From assembly GCF_014268755.2 (NCBI RefSeq), contig NZ_CP077093.1, forward strand, positions 4,514,001-4,578,000: a stretch of 64,000 bases of DNA, in the 5' to 3' direction. The position numbers and the translations under genes are program-made. Shown here one piece after another: positions 35,523-44,323 of the stretch (positions within the stretch are counted from its first letter, which is position 1; each line of letters opens with the position of its first letter). The DNA comes from Pseudomonas vanderleydeniana (GTDB lineage Bacteria; Pseudomonadota; Gammaproteobacteria; Pseudomonadales; Pseudomonadaceae). The notes under the pieces are model-generated. The model worked only from the letters and a program-made list of their open reading frames with translations. It was not told the origin of the DNA and did not search any database.

Positions 35523-37264
35523 GGATTCTGCAGGTCAGCAAGGAGTTTTTCCCTCTGTCCAGTGGCGTGGCTCGTCATATCCAGGGTCTGGCCACCGCAA
35601 TACAGAGCGATGACGCCACACGCATTACTATTCTTGCCCCTTTGGTGGATGCAGCCAGCCGCGACCTCGACGTACGCCAAGGGGGTTATCTTAGCCTATG
35701 GGCAGCCCTAGCTGACCATGACCTGGTGCATGTGCATGGCGCCCGTACCCCGTTTGCAGCCTTCACCGCGCTGCTGGCTATCGTTCGAGGCCGGCCGCTG
35801 GTGTACACCCCGCACTGTTACTATGATACCGGTTCAAAATGGCTGCGCCGGCTTAAGCGCCTCTGGGACTGCACCGTTGAGCGCCTGATGGTTCGTGCCG
35901 CGAGCGCTGTGGTCCTGCTGCATAAGGGGTGGGAAACCGACCTTGCCCAACGCGGCTTGCAGCCCAAGCGGGTGCTGACCATTCCCAACTGCGTTGACGA
36001 TCATCGCCAGCCGACCATCACCCACCCAGTGCCGCTGGAGGGGGAACCTGCCTTGCTATCTATCGGGCGCCTGGATCCGGTCAAACGTCTCGACGATGTC
36101 ATAGCCGCGCTGAAAACGCCCCCCCTCACCAAAGCGGTACTTCACATCGTCGGGCAAGGCGTCGACCGCTCACGACTGGAAACCTTGACAGCACAATTGG
36201 ACCTGTCCTCGCGTGTCCGCTTTCATGGCTGGCAAGACGATGCCGTGACCCAGCAGATGATGGCTGGTTGCAAAGCAATGGTCCTCGCCTCCGAGCGCGA
36301 GGGTATGCCGACGGTCATTATTGAAGCGCTGCTGGCCGGCGTACCTATCGCCTGCTCAGATATTGAAGGATGCCGCGCGATCACCGATGCCGTCGGCTGG
36401 AATGGGGTGTTCGCCCTGGGCGACATCCCGGCCCTGGGCGCGTGTGCCGCACAGAGCGCGCAGCGCACTGTGCCGGCCACGGTAGTCGAGGCAGTCCGTC
36501 AAGGTTTTACTTGGCAACGCAAGGCCGCCGAGCTGGTTGCCTTCTACAACCAGGCCGTGCAGCGACAACGTCCGGCTGGCTGGATGAAGCGCCTGGCGGT
36601 CCACCTTACCGACTATGACAACCCGCATGCGCTGGGAACGTGGCTGCGCAGACGACGTGCCGGACCATTACGAGAAATGATTGAGCAGACCTACGCCCGC
36701 TATGGCTACGTCAACGTTCTGGATGTAGGTGGTACGCAACGTTATTGGAATATTCTGCCGGCCGACTACTTGGCCTCGCGCCGTGTGTCGATCACGTTGC
36801 TGAACACCAGGCCTGCCAGTCAGATACCGCAGTCTCCTTTCCGATCGGTATGCGCCGATGGCTGCGACCTCAGTCAGTTCGAAAATAGCGCTTTTCACAT
36901 CGCGCATTCCAACTCGGTGATTGAGCATGTGGGCAACCCGGAGCGTGTCGAACGCTTTGCCAGTGAGTTGGCACGCGTCGCTGAGCGCTACTTTATTCAG
37001 ACACCCGATTTCTGGTGCCCGCTAGAACCACACTGCATGACGCCATTTTTCCATTGGTTACCTCGTCGCCTCAAGATCTGGCTGGTACGCCACACAGCAC
37101 TGGGACATTGGCCAAGGGCAGTGGACCACGGACAGGCCGAGCAACTGGTCGACAGCGCCCGCCTCCTAACTCGCAGACAGATGCAGATGTTGTTTCCTGC
37201 CGCTCGTATCATCCGCGAACGAATTCTGGGCCTGCCCAAATCCTTGATCGCCGTAAGCCCATGA
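35513..37264 (+). CDS. Fusion of GT4 glycosyltransferase and SAM methyltransferase
   Basis: Of 583 residues, about 1-350 form a GT4 glycosyltransferase (MAIRILQVSKEFFPLSSGVARHIQGLA, LLSIGRLDPVKRLDDVIAAL, then EREGMPTVIIEALLAGVPIACSDIEG with the donor-binding Glu). From about residue 357 a class I methyltransferase follows (NVLDVGGTQRYWNILP near 402, AHSNSVIEHVGNPERVERFASEL). The two activities in one chain suggest that a sugar is added and then methylated, or that methylation caps the chain. It overlaps the next gene by ATGA. Confidence 0.85.
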   Translation: MAIRILQVSKEFFPLSSGVARHIQGLATAIQSDDATRITILAPLVDAASRDLDVRQGGYLSLWAALADHDLVHVHGARTPFAAFTALLAIVRGRPLVYTPHCYYDTGSKWLRRLKRLWDCTVERLMVRAASAVVLLHKGWETDLAQRGLQPKRVLTIPNCVDDHRQPTITHPVPLEGEPALLSIGRLDPVKRLDDVIAALKTPPLTKAVLHIVGQGVDRSRLETLTAQLDLSSRVRFHGWQDDAVTQQMMAGCKAMVLASEREGMPTVIIEALLAGVPIACSDIEGCRAITDAVGWNGVFALGDIPALGACAAQSAQRTVPATVVEAVRQGFTWQRKAAELVAFYNQAVQRQRPAGWMKRLAVHLTDYDNPHALGTWLRRRRAGPLREMIEQTYARYGYVNVLDVGGTQRYWNILPADYLASRRVSITLLNTRPASQIPQSPFRSVCADGCDLSQFENSAFHIAHSNSVIEHVGNPERVERFASELARVAERYFIQTPDFWCPLEPHCMTPFFHWLPRRLKIWLVRHTALGHWPRAVDHGQAEQLVDSARLLTRRQMQMLFPAARIIRERILGLPKSLIAVSP

Positions 37265-39045
37265 AACTTTTAAAATCGTTTGCACTGTTCGACCTCCCTC
37301 CCCGGACACTGGCATTCGTCAGACGCTGTGGTGCCAGTACGTCCAGCCTAGTGTCGATGCTAACGCTACTACTGACTAAGGCCATCATCGATGCGTCTAG
37401 TGCGTTACTGGTCGCGATCCTGTTGGGCACATTTCTTCCCGCGGGGCGCACGCCCTCCGGTTGGTATGCACAACTCGAAATGCAGTGGCAAGCGTTTGCC
37501 GGAAGCGGCCTATCCGCGCTGCCGCTGCTTGTGGCGGTCTTGGTACTGAGCAAAGGGGTGGTGGCGCCACTGCTATCGGTGGCACGCAGCCGGCTGATCG
37601 ACGCTTGGACGCTGAAGATCTCGTTGAGCATTTTTCAGCACGAACTGACACGCCCCGCTGCGCAGCGCTCAAACACAACGGCGCAGGACAGCAATGTGGC
37701 GGTCAACTTCATGGCGCCCAGAATTGTCATCGGCACACTATTGCCAAGTCTGGAGCTGCTCACCGAGACACTGGTGGTCGCAGTCCTGCTTGGCGTGTTG
37801 CTCGCTCTGGAGCCACTGGCGACGGCAATGCTGCTGGGGGCTTTAGTGATGGCCGCCGTCGGTGGCGGCGTTCTGTCGGCGCGGCTCAATAACATCAGGG
37901 AAACGCGAAGAGGTGAAAGCCAGGTACTGATGCAGCGCTGGGTGGCCGACAGCATCTCTTGCCTGCGCGAAATACATTTGTATGGCCTCGTCGATGCGGT
38001 GCTTGAGCGCTACTACCCGGTAGCCAAAGGCTTCGCCCGCGCCACGGCACGCGAACGTACGCTAGTGGAGGTCCAGTCCCCCATCATGGAGCTGTTCTTC
38101 CTGATGATGCTGGTGCTGTGCGTATCAGTGGCCAGCCAAGGAAGCGGGCAAACTGAGCTGCATGCGATCGCCTTGTTTTCAGCCGTGGGATTGCGTTTGC
38201 TATCAGGTTTTCGTCGTGTCCTATTCAGCCTGCAGACGCTGCACCTGTCACGTCCCTATTTCGAGGAGTTAACTGCGCCCGACTCAGCCTCCTGCCCTGC
38301 GCAAGCCCCAGCCCAGCCGCTCACCGCCCCTACTCGTGCCTCGCCCAGGCCGGTACTCGTGTGCGAAGAACTCCAGTACAGCTACCCCCAAGTCAGCCAT
38401 GCTGTTATCAACAATTTGAACCTGAGCATCGGCCAAGGTGAGTGGGTAGGCTTGGTCGGCGAATCGGGCGTGGGTAAATCGACACTGGTGGATGTACTGA
38501 TCGGTGAACGGCAGCCAAGCCACGGTTCGCTGCAATGGATCGATTTACCCGTCGAGCATCGGACCATTGGCTATGCGGCCTCAGGCACGACGCTAATTCC
38601 GGGCACGCTGCGCGACAACGTGACCTTCCTGGGCTGCAGTACAGAACAGACACTCAGCGAAGCATTAGCCATTGCCGGCGTTGACGTCCTGCTGAACCGC
38701 CTCCCTCAAGGGCTGGACACGCCCATGGACGCGGTCGAGCAACAGCTATCCAGCGGCGAGCGACAGCGCATCGGGCTTGCTCGCGCGGTTGCCCATGCAC
38801 AGGTGCTGCTGATTCTGGACGAGGCCACAGCAGCATTGGATCAAGTGAGCGAGAGCCGCTTTCTGCAAGCCTTGCGCGCAGCCAGGCCCGAGCTTGCCGT
38901 GGTGCTGATCACCCATCGCCTCACCGCCTTGCGCCATACAGACCGCAACATGCTCATGGCCGACGGCGCACTCACGGATTTCACCTGTTCAGTTGAGCCC
39001 GATCAGCCTAGCCACTTTGCAGAGCGTTACCCTTCATGCATTTAG
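37261..39045 (+). CDS. ABC exporter, fused membrane and ATPase domains
   Basis: Start ATG 37261 overlaps the preceding stop; 594 residues. An N-terminal six-helix transmembrane domain is followed by a nucleotide-binding domain with Walker A GESGVGKST (about 400), signature LSSGERQRIGLARAV (about 496) and Walker B LLILDEATAALD (about 516). This half-transporter type exports lipid-linked glycans (PglK/MsbA-like) or peptides. The lasso cluster 3 kb downstream has no exporter of its own, so this could serve it, though its operon partners are glycan enzymes. Confidence 0.85.
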   Translation: MKLLKSFALFDLPPRTLAFVRRCGASTSSLVSMLTLLLTKAIIDASSALLVAILLGTFLPAGRTPSGWYAQLEMQWQAFAGSGLSALPLLVAVLVLSKGVVAPLLSVARSRLIDAWTLKISLSIFQHELTRPAAQRSNTTAQDSNVAVNFMAPRIVIGTLLPSLELLTETLVVAVLLGVLLALEPLATAMLLGALVMAAVGGGVLSARLNNIRETRRGESQVLMQRWVADSISCLREIHLYGLVDAVLERYYPVAKGFARATARERTLVEVQSPIMELFFLMMLVLCVSVASQGSGQTELHAIALFSAVGLRLLSGFRRVLFSLQTLHLSRPYFEELTAPDSASCPAQAPAQPLTAPTRASPRPVLVCEELQYSYPQVSHAVINNLNLSIGQGEWVGLVGESGVGKSTLVDVLIGERQPSHGSLQWIDLPVEHRTIGYAASGTTLIPGTLRDNVTFLGCSTEQTLSEALAIAGVDVLLNRLPQGLDTPMDAVEQQLSSGERQRIGLARAVAHAQVLLILDEATAALDQVSESRFLQALRAARPELAVVLITHRLTALRHTDRNMLMADGALTDFTCSVEPDQPSHFAERYPSCI

Positions 39046-40130
39046 CGTTTGTATTGGGCACACGCCCCGAAATCATCAAGCTTTCCTCGCTGATTTGTGC
39101 ATGCATTGAACGCGGCATTCGCTATACGTTGATCCATACCAACCAGCATTACGCTGCAAATATGGACAGGCTCTTCTTCAAGGAACTTGAGCTACCACTC
39201 GCGCACTTCAACCTAAGGGTGGGCTCTGATGTCGCGCAGGTTCAGGTCAAGCGCATGGTCATGGGTATCGAGCCAATATTGCAGGCCATGAAGCCGGACT
39301 ATGTGATTGTCCAGGGCGACACCAACAGCTCGTTAGCCGGAGGGCTTGCTGCGCGAAAGGCCAATATCCCGATTGCCCACGTTGAAGCTGGTCTGCGTAG
39401 TTTCGACAAGACCATGCCGGAAGAAACCAATCGGATAGCGCTGGACCACATGTCCAATTTTTGGTTTTGCCCCTCAGCACTCCAAGTCGAGCTACTTGCC
39501 AGTGAGGGCATTGAAGGCCGCAATGTGCATATCACAGGTAACACCGGTAACGATGCCACCCTGCGCTATGCCCAGGCAGCCCAAGCAAACACGGACATTC
39601 TAGAGAGACTGGGGCTTAGAGCAGAACGCTACCTGCTACTGACCTGCCATCGCCCCTCCAACACCGACGATATCGCACACTTCACCACGCTGATCGAAGC
39701 CGTGCAACGCTTGGCTGCAGCACGCAGTAGGCCTGTGATTTTCCCCGTCCATCCACGGCTGGGTCTAAAACACTGGCAAATCATCGAGCGCTCGTCGTTG
39801 ATAAAGACCACTGACCCCCTTGGCTATATCGACATGCTAGCGTTGGTACAGGGCGCTGATCTGGTAATGACTGACAGTGGCGGCCTGCAAGAGGAGGCCT
39901 GCGTGCTGCAACGCCGCTGCCTGGTGCTCCGGGACAACACCGAACGCCCGGAAAGCCTTGACTGCGGAGGCTCCAGGCTGGCGCCCGTGGAGACAGAGAC
40001 CAGCTTGATCGAGGCAGCCGATGAGCTGCTCCATTCACGCGTTACCTGGAGCAACCCCTTTGGCGACGGTCAGGCCGGGCAACGGATTTTGCAGGTATTG
40101 TTGAATGACTTCGGAACCGGCAAGCCATAG
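39036..40130 (+). CDS. wecB: UDP-N-acetylglucosamine 2-epimerase (non-hydrolysing)
   Basis: The 364-residue protein has the complete family pattern: FVLGTRPEIIKLSSLI, IHTNQHYAANMD, VIVQGDTNSSLAGGLAA, HVEAGLRSFDKTMPEETNRI, GNTGNDA, LLLTCHRPSN, PVHPR, TDSGGLQEEA and LRDNTERPE. It interconverts UDP-GlcNAc and UDP-ManNAc in the cytoplasm, the likely donor precursor for the WecG-like transferase at 22135. Last gene of the plus-strand operon, overlapping the ABC gene by ten bases. Confidence 0.93.
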   Translation: MHLAFVLGTRPEIIKLSSLICACIERGIRYTLIHTNQHYAANMDRLFFKELELPLAHFNLRVGSDVAQVQVKRMVMGIEPILQAMKPDYVIVQGDTNSSLAGGLAARKANIPIAHVEAGLRSFDKTMPEETNRIALDHMSNFWFCPSALQVELLASEGIEGRNVHITGNTGNDATLRYAQAAQANTDILERLGLRAERYLLLTCHRPSNTDDIAHFTTLIEAVQRLAAARSRPVIFPVHPRLGLKHWQIIERSSLIKTTDPLGYIDMLALVQGADLVMTDSGGLQEEACVLQRRCLVLRDNTERPESLDCGGSRLAPVETETSLIEAADELLHSRVTWSNPFGDGQAGQRILQVLLNDFGTGKP

Positions 40131-40182
40131 AGACCGAGGGTGGCAGTAGCCCTCCACCGCGGGACGAAGCTTCGGATAAACG

Positions 40183-40914
40183 CTAGCGCGCCATGTGCGA
40201 CGAGGTAGGAGGCGCTGACCGTTTGCGATAGATTCCGTCATCCCCAGACACACCAGGCAGCAACCGATTGTCCGTCCCGTAAACCGGCGACCCCTGCCCC
40301 GGCTCGCCACGCAAGCACTCAAATTGACCTGCCACGCCTGTATCGCCGAAGCGAAAGTTAGCGTGGCGGATCACTAGCAAACCACCCGGCTTGAGCACTC
40401 TGACAAGATCACTAAGCAGGCGGTCAAAGTCTGCGAAGCGAATCCAGGAAGAACAATCAACGGGGCTCCCCCCAAGCGCTCCATGGCGGAAGACGGCCAT
40501 AGCCAGCACCAGGTCATAGCTGGCGGTTTTTTCCAATGCGACATTACCCGCACAGGCAAAGCTCAGGCGAGGCTCTCGCCCCTCACACTGCCACCGTGCC
40601 CAGCAGCGACCAATACGCCCCGCATCAATATCCAAGCCACGGATATGGGCATACCGGAAATAGCGGGCCAAGGTAAACACTTCCTCGCCCGTGGAGCAGC
40701 CGAACGACAAGATGTGCGTTTGCTCAACATCCGCCACTACCTGACGAATCGAGTGGAACACCTCGGGGTAACGATCTTCCTGTGTCGTGCCGTACGGCTG
40801 AAACAAGCCCGGCGGGCGCCGCCGCATCAGCAGAGCAGAACTCCGTCGCTCGCCGCCGCGCAAAACCTGCACAATGAAACGCACCCATTCGCGCAACAAC
40901 CAAAGACGCTTCAA
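40183..40914 (-). CDS. SAM-dependent methyltransferase (CheR-like fold)
   Basis: The 243-residue protein has motif I as ILSFGCSTGEEVFTLARYF, typical of CheR-like and related class I methyltransferases, then IRGLDIDAGRIG, YDLVLAMAVFRHGALGG and LSDLVRVLKPGGLLVIRHANFRFGD. The basic N terminus (MRRRPPGLF) has no receptor-binding CheR domain. It converges with wecB (53 bases between stops) and diverges from the unknown gene at 40981. Target could be a glycan or the peptide; nothing decides this. Confidence 0.72.
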   Translation of the reverse strand: MKRLWLLREWVRFIVQVLRGGERRSSALLMRRRPPGLFQPYGTTQEDRYPEVFHSIRQVVADVEQTHILSFGCSTGEEVFTLARYFRYAHIRGLDIDAGRIGRCWARWQCEGREPRLSFACAGNVALEKTASYDLVLAMAVFRHGALGGSPVDCSSWIRFADFDRLLSDLVRVLKPGGLLVIRHANFRFGDTGVAGQFECLRGEPGQGSPVYGTDNRLLPGVSGDDGIYRKRSAPPTSSHMAR

Positions 40915-40980
40915 TTCGCTTTACCCTAATCTCTATGACAAGGAAACTGTTCGTCAACAAAGGATGCGGAGCGGGTTACC

Positions 40981-41730
40981 TTGACCACCACAAGCACGAA
41001 CTTTCTTAACCTCAAACTGGGCAAGTCCACCATTGGGGAAAATCTCCTGATTGCACGCGAAAGAGGCGATGTAATTCTGCACGAAGATGCCACCTGGGAA
41101 TTGAAGCGCCCTGCACGATTGGCTGAAAACTGGGTGTTCGGCCCAAACCGAACACCGTTTCCCTGCGGGAAACTCCTAGGCTTCCTATTCCGCCAGGCCT
41201 ACGCTCAAGCGGCCGTACCAGTAGGCTGCCGCCACTGCTACAAGGTACAGGTTCATCCAACCAGCTTGGAACAGCTGATTGCGACCCAGAAGATCGCACA
41301 TGATCTGCCCTATGCCTATAAGGCCGGTGCCAGCCTGAATGCACGTTACCAAGCAGGCCCCTACCGAGCCCTGTTCTACCTTGATGGGCTACAGAGTGCC
41401 CGCGAAGCTTACCAACGAGTCCGAGAACACGTACTCGCTACACCTGAGCTTGGCGCCGGCGTCTCCCTTAGCATAAAGCGCGGCTGCACTGAATATGAGG
41501 TCCACTGTGGTCCTTCAAATGAATTCACCTTCAGCGATGATCTGGCTGCCGCCGAGCGGGAACTGCTGCAGCGACTGCGCCAGCCCGCTACGCCCAAGGC
41601 GAGACAACCCGCGTTGACAATGATGACCTGGGTGCAGATTGCGTACCAATTGGGTGACGAGAGCTACAAAAAATTCACCCAAGGCAGAGCTCTGTATCCT
41701 GAGCCTGTCTCCTATCTTGCGACCCCCTAG
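40981..41730 (+). CDS. Unknown protein next to the lasso precursor gene
   Basis: The 249-residue protein starts at TTG 40981 (MTTTSTNFLNLKLGKS), with GGAG about nine bases upstream. It is soluble and contains CGKLLGFLFRQAYAQAAVPVGCRHCYKVQVHPTSLEQL, with a CRHC pair, and RALFYLDGLQSAREAYQRVREHV. It has no family I recognise. Its stop is 67 bases before the precursor gene on the same strand, so it may be the first gene of the precursor-cyclase operon and a tailoring or chaperone factor; that is inference from position only. Confidence 0.6.
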   Translation: MTTTSTNFLNLKLGKSTIGENLLIARERGDVILHEDATWELKRPARLAENWVFGPNRTPFPCGKLLGFLFRQAYAQAAVPVGCRHCYKVQVHPTSLEQLIATQKIAHDLPYAYKAGASLNARYQAGPYRALFYLDGLQSAREAYQRVREHVLATPELGAGVSLSIKRGCTEYEVHCGPSNEFTFSDDLAAAERELLQRLRQPATPKARQPALTMMTWVQIAYQLGDESYKKFTQGRALYPEPVSYLATP

Positions 41731-41797
41731 CCAATCCCAATTGCAAACATGCGAGCACTTCATGTAATTTGACCCGACGACTGACAGGAGTTAGAAG

Positions 41798-41956
41798 ATG
41801 GCCGAGCAAGACACCAACGAATCCAATGAGATCGAGCATCAACGTAAAGTGTGGGAGAAGCCGGAAATCATTGAGGTCTCCATCTCGGATGTGACTTCAT
41901 CTATTTTCGCCACAAGCGGCAATGACGGTACGTTTGGCTTTTCCAACGTCTCTTAA
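41798..41956 (+). CDS. Lasso-peptide precursor (predicted)
   Basis: A 52-residue gene too short for ordinary ORF lists; AGGAG lies seven bases before the ATG. The leader contains KVWEKPEIIEV, matching the YxxPxL-type recognition site bound by PqqD-like B1 proteins, here with Trp and Ile. It ends DVTS, with Thr at the penultimate position as in lasso leaders. The predicted core SIFATSGNDGTFGFSNVS places Ser1 and Asp9 for a nine-residue isopeptide ring and ends in Ser, the residue phosphorylated by HprK-like kinases in paeninodin-type clusters. The cyclase gene starts 38 bases downstream. Core boundaries are prediction. Confidence 0.82.
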   Translation: MAEQDTNESNEIEHQRKVWEKPEIIEVSISDVTSSIFATSGNDGTFGFSNVS

Positions 41957-41994
41957 ACCAGCATGCGCATTCATTACTACTCCCCTGATCACCG

Positions 41995-43920
41995 ATGAGC
42001 GCATTTGCTGGTCTGCTTTCCGCGGAAGCCATACCTGCGCAACTACCTGAGCACTTTGCTGCTGCGCTCCATGCGCCAGGACTGGAAACACCGCGCCACT
42101 GGTCTATTCCAGGCCTTCACTTCACCCATCGTCTACGCATCACAGCCCCAGAGGATCACCAGGATCATCAGCCCATCATTCGCAATGATGTGCCCCTGGC
42201 GCTGGTGTTTGACGGCTACCTGATTAATCGCAATGAACTCATAGAGGCTCTGAATCTCCCCAGGCAAGCACGCGCCTGGGCCGATAGCGCCATTGCCTTT
42301 GAAGCGATCACTCGTTGGGGAGCGGGCGGTCCCGAGCGGATGCTCGGAGATTTTGCGCTAGCGGCGTGGAATCTTGCCGATCGCAGCCTGATACTCGCAC
42401 GTGACGCAGTCGGCCAACGTCCTCTGTATTACCACGAGGGGAATGGGTTCTTTGCTTTCGCCACTAACCCAACAGCCCTGCTGGCAGTTCCGGGTATCAA
42501 CCCCGAACTGGACGAAGATTACTTTGTCGCCCAGCTATCGGACTTGCCCGTGCCCGACAACGGCACACCGTATAAACACTTGCGCCTTCTCCCTGCAGGC
42601 TCGGTCGCAGTTTTAAGCTCAGGCCACCTCAAGCAACGTTTCTACTGGACACCTGAGCAAAGAACCGAGCTACGCTTGCCCAGAGATGAGGATTACGTCG
42701 AGGCCGCACGTGAATTATTCGAACGCGCAGTCAAAGACTGCCTGAGAATCGAGGGTCCTGCATTCTCCTCTCTCACCGGAGGATTGGACTCCTCCGCCGT
42801 GTCAGTGACAGCCGTTAAACACCTGCCTGGCAATACATTGACCACCATCACCTGCCTCCCTGCCGTCAATACCGAACCGCCGGACTCAGATCATCACTAC
42901 ATGAGTGAGCGGCGTTATGTAGCAAGCATCTGCGCACAAGCCCCAGGATTGCAGCCGCTGTTTTTTAATGCGCCACTGCAACATCGATGGGATACCGACT
43001 GGCTACAGATGTTCCAGCTGACAGGCGTCCCTTGGCGCAATGTGATGAACATGGCGTGGATGGGCTCGGCCCGGGATCACATAAGGCACAAAGGAGGACG
43101 TGTACTGCTGGCCGGGGCGCTCGGTAATGTGACGTTGTCTTGGGATGGGCAAGGCACCCTTACCGGATTGATGAGGGAAGGTCGCTGGCTCAAAGCCTTT
43201 CAAGAGTCCTACGCTCTTGCCCGCACGAGCGGACAAAAAGCTAACCTTGCTCGCCAGATGTGGCGAACCACCCTGGCCCCGTTTGCACCCGACATCCTTC
43301 AGCGCTGGATAGCAAAACTGCAAGCCAGGTCGAACGCCTCGTATTGGGGGCACCAATCTCCCATTGAGCCAAGCATAAAGGCACGAATTCGGACCGAGGA
43401 TGGAGTCAGGCGCCGCAAAAAAATGGCTTCGATGGCAAGCTGGCAACTACGGCAGGCGTGGTTCAGGGAACGCCAGTCAGCGCTGCAGGCAACAGGACTT
43501 GTACGCGCACTCCATGGTTTCGAGGTTCGCGACCCCATGGCTGATCGGCGCTTACTGGAATTCTGCTTTTCACTTCCCGATAGCCTCTACTTGCAAGGTG
43601 GCGTATCTCGCCTTCTCGCCCGCCGAGTGACAGCGGACCGCCTGCCTAGCGAAGTGGTCAACAATCGCAAACGCGGCATGCAATGCCCTGAATACCTTCA
43701 TCGCATGAGTGAAGTGCGCCCGTTTCTCGGCAACCGTCTCGAAGAGTTGGAGGCCTCTGCGCTTGCCCAACGCCTGCTAGACCTTAAACGAATGAGATCA
43801 CTGCTTTCGAACTGGCCAAACCAGCTCGCGAGCCCAGAGCACCTCATATTTCTTCACCGAGGCCTACACTTTGGCGTGTTCCTGCAGTGGATCGAAAGTG
43901 GCTGCCAGCTCAAGAATTAG
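41995..43920 (+). CDS. Lasso cyclase: asparagine-synthetase-like protein (C protein)
   Basis: The 641 residues resemble asparagine synthetase B, but the N terminus is MSAFAGL, with Ser in place of the glutaminase Cys. The ammonia-producing site is therefore absent, as in lasso cyclases. The ATP-binding synthetase motif TGGLDSS is at 261-267, so adenylation of a side-chain carboxylate is retained. In this family it activates the ring Asp/Glu for attack by the core N terminus. The C-terminal region (RVTADRLPSEVVNNRKRGMQCPEY) is also typical. An IS66 fragment abuts the stop. Confidence 0.85.
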   Translation: MSAFAGLLSAEAIPAQLPEHFAAALHAPGLETPRHWSIPGLHFTHRLRITAPEDHQDHQPIIRNDVPLALVFDGYLINRNELIEALNLPRQARAWADSAIAFEAITRWGAGGPERMLGDFALAAWNLADRSLILARDAVGQRPLYYHEGNGFFAFATNPTALLAVPGINPELDEDYFVAQLSDLPVPDNGTPYKHLRLLPAGSVAVLSSGHLKQRFYWTPEQRTELRLPRDEDYVEAARELFERAVKDCLRIEGPAFSSLTGGLDSSAVSVTAVKHLPGNTLTTITCLPAVNTEPPDSDHHYMSERRYVASICAQAPGLQPLFFNAPLQHRWDTDWLQMFQLTGVPWRNVMNMAWMGSARDHIRHKGGRVLLAGALGNVTLSWDGQGTLTGLMREGRWLKAFQESYALARTSGQKANLARQMWRTTLAPFAPDILQRWIAKLQARSNASYWGHQSPIEPSIKARIRTEDGVRRRKKMASMASWQLRQAWFRERQSALQATGLVRALHGFEVRDPMADRRLLEFCFSLPDSLYLQGGVSRLLARRVTADRLPSEVVNNRKRGMQCPEYLHRMSEVRPFLGNRLEELEASALAQRLLDLKRMRSLLSNWPNQLASPEHLIFLHRGLHFGVFLQWIESGCQLKN

Positions 43921-44166
43921 CGTTCGACCACGGCCAAAGCCCTCGATTACAGCCTGAAACGCTGGGTACTCGAGCGTTCGAACTGGTTATTTGCGGGATC
44001 CCTGCGCAGCGGTAAGCGGGCTGCGACCATCATGAGTTTGATCCAGTCGGCACGCATGAATGGGTATGACCCGTATGCCTATCTAAAGAATGTGCTGGCG
44101 CGGCTGGCGACCCAACGGACCAGTGAGATTGGGCAGTTGCTGCCGCATCAGTGGATGCCGGCCTGA
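43921..44166 (+). pseudogene. 3' fragment of an IS66 transposase (TnpC)
   Basis: The frame reads TTAKALDYSLKRWVLERSNWLFAGSLRSGKRAATIMSLIQSARMNGYDPYAYLKNVLARLA...LLPHQWMPA then stop at 44164-44166. This is the conserved C-terminal end of IS66-family transposases. The rest of the element is gone and the fragment begins immediately after the cyclase stop. Confidence 0.85.
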
Positions 44167-44284
44167 CTTAGGCAAGGTGAGTTGGGCGGACGCTTTCCCC
44201 AATCAGGAGATTGCATAGCGCAACCGCCATGCTCTGAAGGTGAAGGTCACTGCTGCGTCGTCAGGAAGGAGCCTGAGATACCCA

Positions 44285-44311
44285 CAAAAAAGAGGCGCTC
44301 CGAAGAGCGCC
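44285..44311 (-). terminator. Terminator of hsp20
   Basis: Read on the minus strand: GGCGCTC-TTCG-GAGCGCC, a perfect seven-bp stem with a TTCG tetraloop, followed by TCTTTTTTG. It lies just after the hsp20 stop. Confidence 0.9.
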
Positions 44312-44323
44312 CCATTGTTCACC

